Positions 7,781 through 13,980 of a DNA stretch of 15,781 nt are shown piece after piece. The stretch spans positions 1-15,781 of the forward strand of contig JAYGEG010000162.1 of assembly GCA_046582495.1 (NCBI GenBank), read 5' to 3'. Each line of letters begins with the position of its first letter. Position 1 is the stretch's first letter. The translations under genes and the position numbers were made by a program. The stretch comes from TMED23 sp913054205. GTDB lineage: Bacteria; Pseudomonadota; Alphaproteobacteria; Rhodospirillales; UBA2165. Under the pieces are notes generated by a model. That model saw nothing but the letters and a program-made list of their open reading frames with translations. It was not told the DNA's origin and ran no database searches.

Positions 7781-7941
7781 CGAATTGTCCTTTGAAGAAT
7801 AGGAATGCCACTGATGCGACCTATATTTAAAGCTGCGCGATCAACTAAATCCATCACGCGCATCGGTACTAGGCCTGTCGATTGGCACCCCGCCGAGCTT
7901 GGCCCAATCATCCTCAAGTAACCTTGTTTAATTTCGACCAT
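7777..7941 (-). CDS. Small unrecognised protein coupled to the radical SAM gene
   Basis: A 54-residue ORF (MVEIKQGYLRMIGPSSAGCQ...) whose TGA overlaps the ATG of the radical SAM gene, the arrangement expected of a translationally coupled pair. I chose the ATG at 7941 because AAGGG stands seven bases before it; an upstream TTG at 8025 would give 82 residues but has no ribosome binding site. The protein has a helix-like middle (MRVMDLVDRAALNIGRI) and no membrane segment or signal peptide. I do not recognise the family. It does not resemble my recollection of the known small Nit1C proteins (MSMEG_0570 and MSMEG_0572 types). It could be a real short protein, a leader whose translation sets radical SAM expression, or the tail of a deleted gene. 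Confidence 0.45.
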   Translation of the reverse strand: MVEIKQGYLRMIGPSSAGCQSTGLVPMRVMDLVDRAALNIGRISGIPILQRTIR

Positions 7942-8073
7942 TAAGCCACCCTTGCGGAACGCTACATTATGCACCGATGGAATGATGCATTCCCTGTGAG
8001 GTCGGATTGCGCGACTAAGATACAAAATGAAGGTTCAAAACGCCCTATTTTTAAAACACCCTGTCACGTCATT

Positions 8074-8137
8074 ATAAGAAGGCTGTCTATCATTTATCAT
8101 AAGAAAGCTCTCTATTTTATAAAAACAGTCTATTTAT
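8074..8137. promoter_or_regulatory. Direct repeats in the radical SAM / MocR divergent region
   Basis: Within the 389-bp divergent gap at 7942-8330 (very AT-rich, no other gene seen) three related segments occur: ATAAGAAGGCTGTCTAT ending at 8090, ATAAGAAAGCTCTCTAT ending at 8115 and ATAAAAACAGTCTAT ending at 8133. The shared TCTAT cores are 25 and 18 bp apart. MocR-type regulators usually bind direct repeats near their own gene and a divergent target, so this is a reasonable operator for the protein encoded at 8331. The third repeat is the most diverged. Confidence 0.45.
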
Positions 8138-8182
8138 GTACCACAATGCTGTCAATTCTAAAAATTAAATGATATTTCACAC

Positions 8183-8211
8183 TTGCATAAAACGCCTACC
8201 AAAATTTATAT
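8183..8211 (+). promoter_or_regulatory. Possible sigma70 promoter for the MocR gene
   Basis: TTGCAT and TTATAT are separated by 17 bp, about 120 bp upstream of the MocR start. The surroundings are so AT-rich that chance matches are expected. A second weaker candidate (TTGCAT followed by TATACA) lies nearer the gene. Confidence 0.25.
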
Positions 8212-8330
8212 GTGGCCTCATTTTCTGTTAATTTTTATATGTTATTTGGAGCAAAATGCGTCATAGGTTGCATAACTAAAAGCTTCAATATACAGTCAAT
8301 TTTTCTCTTGAATTTAACAATAGGTGGTCA

Positions 8331-9713
8331 ATGGCTCCCTGGAAACCCGATCTTACTCAAAACGAAAAGCCCCGCTATATGGCCATCGCCAGCGCCATCG
8401 CCGACGACATCACTGCCGGACGGTTGTCGATTGGCGATCGTCTGCCGGCCCAGCGCGAACTTGCAAAACGTCTTAAAATACACTTCACGACGGTTGCCCG
8501 GGGATACGTCGAGGCTCAGAGACTTGGTCTGATCGAATCGATCGTCGGACAAGGGACGTTCGTGCGCGTCAAATCACCTTCCGAACGTGCGCCAAATTCA
8601 TTTCCTCCACGGCCCGTCGACTTGACGATGAATTTGCCGCCGGAGCCGGACGATCACACTCTGATCCACCGCATGCAATCAGGTGTCGAATATGTCGCCA
8701 GAGATATCGTGTCCGTCCTGCGTTATCAGGAATTCGGCGGGACCCAGGCTGACAAGGATGCTGCTTCAAGCTGGCTTGGTCGACGCGCCTTGCTGCCAGC
8801 ACAAGAACGCATTTTTGTTTCACCCGGCGCGCATCCGGCTTTACTTGGCATATTGACCATTCTTGCCAGGTCCGATGACGTCATTTTGTGCGAACAAATC
8901 ACCTATCCTGGAATTAGATCGATCACAGCCCAACTTGGACTAAATCTCGTTGGCCTGCCAATGGATGCAGATGGCATCGAACCACAAGTTTTTACCGACG
9001 CCTGCAAAACACTAAAGCCGAAAGCGATTTACCTTAACCCAACACTCCAAAATCCAACAACGCTGACAATACCAAATTATCGGCGGCAGGAAATTGTCGA
9101 TATTGCGCGCCAATTCCATATACCCATCATCGAAGACGACGCCTATGGTTTCATTCCGGCAGATGGACCGGCACCGTTTGCTATGATCGCGCCTGAGTTG
9201 ACCTGGCATGTTGCAGGTCTTTCAAAATGCATTGGTGCCGGACTCCGTGTTGCCTATGTCGTAGTACCGGATACCCGTTCAGCATGGCCATTTGCATCTA
9301 CCCTACGCGCATCAACAGTGATGGCGTCGCCGCTCACGGTCGCGTTGGTGACGCGGTGGACCGACGATGGCACAGCCGCACTGCTATTACGCTTCATTCG
9401 TTTTGAGACAACGGAGCGTCAGAAACTCGCCGCTGAAATATTACCGACCGACTCCTATCGTGGTGATCCGTTGAGTTTTAGTATCTGGGTACCCTTGCCC
9501 CCACTGTGGACACGTTCAGCATTCGTCGAACACTTGCGCCCGACCGGCATTGGCATTGTCGCGAGCGATGCGTTCACGGCAAGCGGACATGCTCCAGAAG
9601 CTGTCAGGATATGTCTCGGTGGTCCGACCAGCCGCTCTCAGGTCAAAAATGCGTTGGAATATATTGCCCATGCGTTGATCGAATCCTCAACCTTGGCCTC
9701 GCCCGTTTTGTGA
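8331..9713 (+). CDS. MocR-family regulator (GntR HTH fused to aminotransferase domain)
   Basis: A 460-residue protein with an N-terminal GntR winged helix (about 10-82: RYMAIASAIADDITAGRLS, GDRLPAQRELAKRLKIHFTTVARGYVEAQ, GQGTFVR), a proline-rich linker, and a C-terminal class-I aminotransferase fold. PLP-site residues are visible: Lys299 in GLSKCIGAGLRVAYVV as the predicted Schiff-base lysine, the Asp/Tyr region IIEDDAYGFIP, and NPTLQNPTT. Members usually act as PLP-sensing transcription factors, not transaminases. The ATG is preceded by AGG with six-base spacing. It is transcribed away from the small ORF/radical SAM pair and converges with the XRE-cupin gene across a 20-bp gap. Likely targets are its own divergent region (direct repeats at 8074-8137) and perhaps the nitrile hydratase repeats. 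Confidence 0.92.
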   Translation: MAPWKPDLTQNEKPRYMAIASAIADDITAGRLSIGDRLPAQRELAKRLKIHFTTVARGYVEAQRLGLIESIVGQGTFVRVKSPSERAPNSFPPRPVDLTMNLPPEPDDHTLIHRMQSGVEYVARDIVSVLRYQEFGGTQADKDAASSWLGRRALLPAQERIFVSPGAHPALLGILTILARSDDVILCEQITYPGIRSITAQLGLNLVGLPMDADGIEPQVFTDACKTLKPKAIYLNPTLQNPTTLTIPNYRRQEIVDIARQFHIPIIEDDAYGFIPADGPAPFAMIAPELTWHVAGLSKCIGAGLRVAYVVVPDTRSAWPFASTLRASTVMASPLTVALVTRWTDDGTAALLLRFIRFETTERQKLAAEILPTDSYRGDPLSFSIWVPLPPLWTRSAFVEHLRPTGIGIVASDAFTASGHAPEAVRICLGGPTSRSQVKNALEYIAHALIESSTLASPVL

Positions 9714-9733
9714 TTAACCCAGTTAACTTCACC

Positions 9734-10366
9734 TTAGATACTATTCCGCAGCACGACCCAGATCAGTTCCGCTGGCTCATCGGTGACGTTTGCCCATTTA
9801 TGCGGGACTTCACCGCTGAAATGCAATGAGTCACCAACTTTCAATATAAAATCTTGGCCGCCGACATTAAAAACAACTTCACCAGAGGTGACATGCACGA
9901 GTTCTTCACCCGGATGAGTAAGAAGTTTTCCGCCACTGGTTGCGCCGGGCTTCATTTGGGCGACGGCAGCAGCCGTTTTAAACTGTTGGTACGGACCGGT
10001 GATACCCGAAAGATCAAGGCCTTTGTGCGGGGTGTAGACGGGGTGATGATCGTTGTTACTGGTGTAATGAACTGGTTCGGGGGGATTATCATCCTCCTGG
10101 ACAAAATAATTCACTGGAACACCCAGCGCGGCGCTGAGTTTCAGCAGGGTGGTGATTGTGGGCACCATGCCGCTACGTTCGATTTTGTGGATGGCGGGTG
10201 CCGAGACATCACTCCGGGCGGCGAGTTGTTGTAGAGAATACCCTTGAGCGCGGCGAAGACCCGAAATTTTTTGGCCCACCTTGCTAATGATTTTATTGAC
10301 TTGCTCCGAAGTTGTGACGGGTTTCTTTGAAGCAGAATCAGATTTTTTTTTCGTTTTCTTAGCCAA
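9734..10366 (-). CDS. XRE-family regulator with C-terminal cupin domain
   Basis: A 210-residue HTH-cupin regulator. A Lys/Ser-rich N-terminus (1-20) precedes the XRE helix-turn-helix (about 33-90: ISGLRRAQGYSLQQLAARSD, VSAPAIHKIERSG, LLKLSAALGVPVNYF). The cupin barrel spans about 135-205 with HPGEELVHVTSGEVVF and VGDSLHFSGEVPHKWANV, whose histidines and glutamates could bind a metal or small ligand. The family often controls catabolic genes for amines, amides or amino acids in response to a metabolite. I prefer the TTG at 10366: GGGAGG lies five bases upstream of it, whereas the ATG at 10381 (five codons longer) has no ribosome binding site. It is divergent from the AIR-synthase-like gene, the natural first target. 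Confidence 0.9.
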   Translation of the reverse strand: MAKKTKKKSDSASKKPVTTSEQVNKIISKVGQKISGLRRAQGYSLQQLAARSDVSAPAIHKIERSGMVPTITTLLKLSAALGVPVNYFVQEDDNPPEPVHYTSNNDHHPVYTPHKGLDLSGITGPYQQFKTAAAVAQMKPGATSGGKLLTHPGEELVHVTSGEVVFNVGGQDFILKVGDSLHFSGEVPHKWANVTDEPAELIWVVLRNSI

Positions 10367-10468
10367 ATGGCCCTCCCGCATGAATTATTTAATTTAGTTT
10401 AGAGTATCGCGCGTAAAGTGTCACGATATTGCGCAGGACGCTCGACGACATATAAGAAAAAATATACG

Positions 10469-11449
10469 ATGCGAAGGATGTCAGACTCCACAGAAACTTC
10501 GAATTCCTTCCTCGACGCAGTCGTAATCGCGGTCCGACGACACAACGGGCTTACCGGCAAACAAGTCATTGGTGCGGCGCGTCAATTTGTCGACCCGACC
10601 GACCCCATTCATGGGCCCGGTGATGACGGTGCAATCATCGAGATAGGTGGTCAAAACGTCGTCGCCTGTGGTGAAGCGATTTCTCCTGCTTTTATCAGCT
10701 CAGATCCTTACGGCGCGGGTGTCTCGGTGATACTGGCAAATGTCAATGATGTTGCCGCGATGGGTGGCGTTCCACTCGGCATCGTCAACACCTTGGTAGG
10801 CCCGCAAGAAGCTACGAGCGAAGCGATGCGGGGCATGAAGGATGCTGCCCAGATGTACGACGTCCCGATCATCGGCGGTCATCTGACCGAAAGTGACGGA
10901 GAAATTTCCCTCTCAGCATTTGCGATCGGCCATGCCGAACAGGTATTGACGATGGCGAATGTAACCCCGGGGCAAACACTACTATTTGCCTGCTCGCTTG
11001 ATGGTGAGATGCGACCGGACTTCCCGTTCTTTAGTTCGATTGAACGTCAGCGACCTACATTGGCGCGAGATGTTCGGCTACTTGCCGAAGTTGCTGCCAG
11101 TGGCGTTGCCGTCACCGCTAAGGACGTGTCAATGGCTGGGCCGCTGGGCTCACTCGCGATGCTGCTCGAGTTTACACGTTGCGGGGCAGAAGTCGACATG
11201 CGGAAGCTACCAATGCCCGAAAACACTGATCCGCTACGATGGTTGGTATCGTTCCCCACCTATGCATTCTGGCTGACTACTGAGTCTGATTTAGCGGCAG
11301 AGTGTGCCGCTGTGTTTGAATCCGAAAGCCTCATCTGCACGCGCGTTGGCGAGATAACTAGCAACGGCGAACTGTCTCTCATTGATGGTGAATGCCGCCG
11401 AATCCTGCTCGATTTAAATACAGAGCCCGTTACCGGTCTGTGGTCCTGA
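10469..11449 (+). CDS. Sll0787-family AIR-synthase-related (PurM/ThiL-like) protein
   Basis: A 326-residue member of the PurM superfamily, which uses ATP to activate carbonyl or amide oxygens. Glycine- and aspartate-rich ATP/Mg motifs are clear: HGPGDDGAII (49-57), SSDPYGAGVSVILANVNDVAAMGG (78-100) and VPIIGGHLTE (132-141). The C-terminal half holds AKDVSMAGPLGSLAMLLE, the second-domain signature. It resembles the Sll0787 group encoded next to the radical SAM and GNAT genes in nitrilase clusters; its substrate is unknown. The frame is open from a GTG at 10418, but that extension (RYCAGRSTTYKKKYT) is not family-like. I chose the ATG at 10469; the ATG at 10478 is equally possible. It converges on the GNAT gene with a 43-bp gap and shares an upstream region with the XRE-cupin gene. 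Confidence 0.88.
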   Translation: MRRMSDSTETSNSFLDAVVIAVRRHNGLTGKQVIGAARQFVDPTDPIHGPGDDGAIIEIGGQNVVACGEAISPAFISSDPYGAGVSVILANVNDVAAMGGVPLGIVNTLVGPQEATSEAMRGMKDAAQMYDVPIIGGHLTESDGEISLSAFAIGHAEQVLTMANVTPGQTLLFACSLDGEMRPDFPFFSSIERQRPTLARDVRLLAEVAASGVAVTAKDVSMAGPLGSLAMLLEFTRCGAEVDMRKLPMPENTDPLRWLVSFPTYAFWLTTESDLAAECAAVFESESLICTRVGEITSNGELSLIDGECRRILLDLNTEPVTGLWS

Positions 11450-11492
11450 GGTGCGATCCGACATTTCTCTTTGCCAGAATTTGGGCCGGTCT

Positions 11493-12047
11493 CTATGCCG
11501 GGCAGAGCAATTCTCTGCCAATATCGATTTGCTCATCTAATGTCACTGAGTCGAGGCGCCCTTTCCATTTCAGTGGTGGAGCCGTCGAGAGATCGAAAAG
11601 CATTGGCTGATGTGGCAGTCCGAAATATGAATATTCGTCGCCATCACAACTCCAACCGAGACGCTGGAAGAACTTGACGTTGGCAAGTTGCACGCTGGCC
11701 TCCATAAACTGACCGCCCTGCACAGCCGCAGTCGCCGTGGCAAAGCGCACGAGTTGTGCACCCAGCAGCGTCACCCGGTGCGCCTTGAGCACTGCCAGCC
11801 GGTCGCCTTTCCATCCCCCATGATCGTCGATCGGGTAGAGCCTTACTGTGCCGGCACAAATGTGCCCGCGTGCAGCCAGCACATGCACGACCTCTGCGTG
11901 ACCGTCCCAACGGTCGACGTCGGTAAACACCAAGGCACCTTGCTCGTTAACGAACACTTGTTGCCTAATGGCGTAGTGAGTGGCCAGATCAATTTTTTTT
12001 TCGGTGCACCACACTGTTATCGTTGATTTTGTCGCTGATTTTTTCAT
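11493..12047 (-). CDS. MSMEG_0567/Sll0786-family GNAT N-acetyltransferase-like protein
   Basis: A 184-residue GNAT-fold protein. It shows the early IRQQVFVNEQG (27-37), HVLAARGHICAGTVRLYP (55-72), WKGDRLAVL (79-87), the acetyl-CoA-binding and late motifs (LVRFATATAAVQGG, NVKFFQRLGW at 123-132) and the family-specific YFGLPHQPM (141-149). This subgroup is fused or adjacent to AIR-synthase-like proteins in Nit1C-type clusters; here its stop faces that of the Sll0787-type gene. The acyl acceptor is unknown. The ATG at 12047 has only a weak GGA upstream. The gene lies 86 bp downstream of the unknown 217-residue gene on the same strand and may be cotranscribed with it. Confidence 0.87.
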   Translation of the reverse strand: MKKSATKSTITVWCTEKKIDLATHYAIRQQVFVNEQGALVFTDVDRWDGHAEVVHVLAARGHICAGTVRLYPIDDHGGWKGDRLAVLKAHRVTLLGAQLVRFATATAAVQGGQFMEASVQLANVKFFQRLGWSCDGDEYSYFGLPHQPMLFDLSTAPPLKWKGRLDSVTLDEQIDIGRELLCPA

Positions 12048-12133
12048 CGCATGATTCCATCGCGTTAAATCCAGATCTTATAGCAGAACCAATTATTTGT
12101 CAGCATGGAAAGTTCCCTTTATCCCAAAAATAT

Positions 12134-12787
12134 CTAACTGTTTTCGACGACCATTGAGCTGATCTGATCTCGAACAGCCTCTTGATGCGCGACAAAGTCC
12201 TCTTTGTGGGCATGCTCCACCCAGTCCCCGATACCCGGATCGGCATCGAGCAGATCACCGGTCACCGGATCGAGTTTGATAATGTTGACGACAAAAATAG
12301 CCGTGCCGAGAATTTGGTCGGGTTGGACCAGCGACATTATAGCGAGGCCGGATGCAATATGCATCTCGGTACACCGGTAGGGATCGCTCAGCCCGGAATC
12401 AATATTTCCGTTTTCGTCAAGCAGCACCCAAGCGTTACCGGACTGACAGGCGGCATTAATACGGCTCTGCCGCGCTTGACGTACCTTCTGTTCTTTGATC
12501 TCGCGATCACGCAAGGCGAAGGCGGCACCCGCGACCTGATCTTGGGGGAGTGAAAATGCCGAGAGGTCACGTGATGACAAGGCGGATTTAAGCATTTCTC
12601 CGGCGCGTGGCCACGAAGTAACCAGCTCCTCGATTGACGCAATGTTTTGCATTTCATCTGTTAACGCGCGAATGGCAAGAAGAGACTGTTGGTAGCCGGT
12701 CGAATCCGATACTGCCAAGGGGTACAACTGTCTTTCAAATTCCATCCACAACGCCCGAGCCGCGTCGATGCTCACCTTATCCATCAT
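12134..12787 (-). CDS. Unrecognised 217-residue protein
   Basis: I do not recognise this protein. The N-terminal half is predicted helical by eye (DAARALWMEFERQLYPL, SLLAIRALTDEMQNIASIEEL, REIKEQKVRQARQSR, the last strongly charged). The C-terminal half looks like a beta-rich domain: NAWVLLDENGNIDSG, CTEMHIASGLAIMSLVQ, GTAIFVVNIIKLDPVTGDLL, then an acidic C-terminus. It has no signal peptide or membrane segment. The start is set by GAGGTGG just before the double ATG at 12787/12784; a longer ATG start at 12817 has no such site. The gene is divergent from the carbamate kinase-fdrA operon and upstream of the GNAT gene, so a role in the same pathway or its control is likely but unproven. Base use resembles the neighbouring genes. 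Confidence 0.7.
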   Translation of the reverse strand: MMDKVSIDAARALWMEFERQLYPLAVSDSTGYQQSLLAIRALTDEMQNIASIEELVTSWPRAGEMLKSALSSRDLSAFSLPQDQVAGAAFALRDREIKEQKVRQARQSRINAACQSGNAWVLLDENGNIDSGLSDPYRCTEMHIASGLAIMSLVQPDQILGTAIFVVNIIKLDPVTGDLLDADPGIGDWVEHAHKEDFVAHQEAVRDQISSMVVENS

Positions 12788-12871
12788 GGTCCACCTCATT
12801 GCGGTCGTCGCCTGCACGACCAGCCGTCGTTCATTCGCGATATGGCTAGCGTGAATGAAATAAATATGGTG

Positions 12872-12931
12872 TTTACTATACTACAGTTTTGTTTACTATG
12901 CTATATTAATGTGCTTACTATGCTATATTAA
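12872..12931. promoter_or_regulatory. Three direct repeats (TTACTATRCTA) before the carbamate kinase-fdrA operon
   Basis: Copies begin at 12873 (TTACTATACTAC), 12893 and 12915; the second and third are identical over 17 bp (TTACTATGCTATATTAA). They start 20 and 22 bp apart, so all lie on roughly one DNA face. The last copy ends about 38 bp before the ATG at 12970, where a repressor could block transcription. The core TTTACTATAC also occurs, inverted, in the operator at 4268-4289. The same 182-bp gap contains the promoter of the divergent unknown gene. Confidence 0.65.
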
Positions 12932-12969
12932 ACGTTGGGCGAACCGACGCAACAATTACAGGAACTGAC

Positions 12970-13980
12970 ATGGCCAAAATAGCAGTCGTTGCGCTCGGCG
13001 GAAATGCACTCACCCGTAAAGGACAACGGGGAACCCAGGATGAGCAATACGAGAATGCATTGGTGATGGCGCGATTCGTGCGCTCGCTGGTCCGCCAAGG
13101 GTGGCAGATTGTCATCGTACATGGCAACGGCCCGCAGGTCGGCAATCTCGCTATTCAACACGAAGAAGGGGCCCGATTGGTGCCGGCTCAACCCTTGTTC
13201 GCTCTGGGGGCAATGACGCAAGGTGCGCTGGGTAGCCTGATCTGTCTCGCCACCAACGAAGTGTGTGGCTCGGAGATTTCTGGCGCCGTCTCGGTCATCA
13301 CTCATGTGGTGGTCGATTCTAATGACCCGGCCTTCAACAATCCAACCAAACCGATCGGACCATTCTTTAGCGAATCCGAGATGAAAGAGTTCGTCGCAAC
13401 CCGCGGATGGACCATGATACCTGATTCCGGTCGAGGGTACCGAAGAGTTGTCGCCTCACCAGAGCCACAGGTGACACTCGAAGCCGATGCAATCGCGACA
13501 TTGATCGATGCTGGCTACATCGTTGTAGCCGCTGGCGGCGGAGGCGTTCCCGTGGTGCGTGAGGGAGACGTTTACCGTGGCATTGACGCCGTTATCGACA
13601 AGGATTTTGCGGCCGAACGGATCGCCGACGCGGCGAAAGCCGAAGCTTTGGTGTTGGTGACCGGCGTATCCACTGTGCGACTCGATTTTGGCCTTCCAAC
13701 CGAGCGGGCCGTCGAAAATTTCACTGTCGGTGAAGCACAGCGATACTTGTCCGAAGGACAGTTCCCGCCAGGCAGTATGGGACCCAAGATGTCGGCGGCG
13801 ATTAAATTCGTCGACGGTCAGGTTGGGGGAGGGTGTGATCGAGTGGCAGCGATCACGACTCCAGAGCTCGTCTATGGCACCCTCGACATATCTTCCCCTG
13901 GCATCATTGAAGGCGGTCGCGGAACGCGTATCACGGCTGACCCCGTTCTCTCTCCGGCGCCCGCAAAGGAATTCATTTGA
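12970..13980 (+). CDS. arcC: Carbamate kinase (ArcC/YbcF type)
   Basis: Carbamate kinase converts carbamoyl phosphate plus ADP to ATP and carbamate, which decays to ammonia and CO2. The 336-residue protein has the amino-acid-kinase fold with VVALGGNALTRKGQRG (6-21), IVHGNGPQVGNL, DSGRGYRRVVASPEP, VVAAGGGGVPVV, GIDAVIDKDFAAERIA and the nucleotide-site lysine in GSMGPKMSAAI (Lys273). It is somewhat longer than the usual 300-315 residues. The ATG is preceded by AGGA with six-base spacing. Its TGA overlaps the fdrA start by one base (TGATG). The pairing with fdrA mirrors the E. coli fdrA-ylbE-ylbF-ybcF locus and indicates a catabolic, ATP-yielding role. No ornithine carbamoyltransferase or arginine deiminase is present. 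Confidence 0.96.
   Translation: MAKIAVVALGGNALTRKGQRGTQDEQYENALVMARFVRSLVRQGWQIVIVHGNGPQVGNLAIQHEEGARLVPAQPLFALGAMTQGALGSLICLATNEVCGSEISGAVSVITHVVVDSNDPAFNNPTKPIGPFFSESEMKEFVATRGWTMIPDSGRGYRRVVASPEPQVTLEADAIATLIDAGYIVVAAGGGGVPVVREGDVYRGIDAVIDKDFAAERIADAAKAEALVLVTGVSTVRLDFGLPTERAVENFTVGEAQRYLSEGQFPPGSMGPKMSAAIKFVDGQVGGGCDRVAAITTPELVYGTLDISSPGIIEGGRGTRITADPVLSPAPAKEFI

Noticed and set aside
8331..9713. MocR protein as a catabolic aminotransferase of the pathway
   Set aside because: The N-terminal GntR winged helix and linker mark it as a MocR regulator; members rarely act as metabolic transaminases.
10418..10468. GTG-initiated N-terminal extension of the AIR-synthase-like protein
   Set aside because: The 17 extra residues are basic and unlike the family, with no ribosome binding site; the sequence is better read as promoter DNA shared with the XRE-cupin gene.
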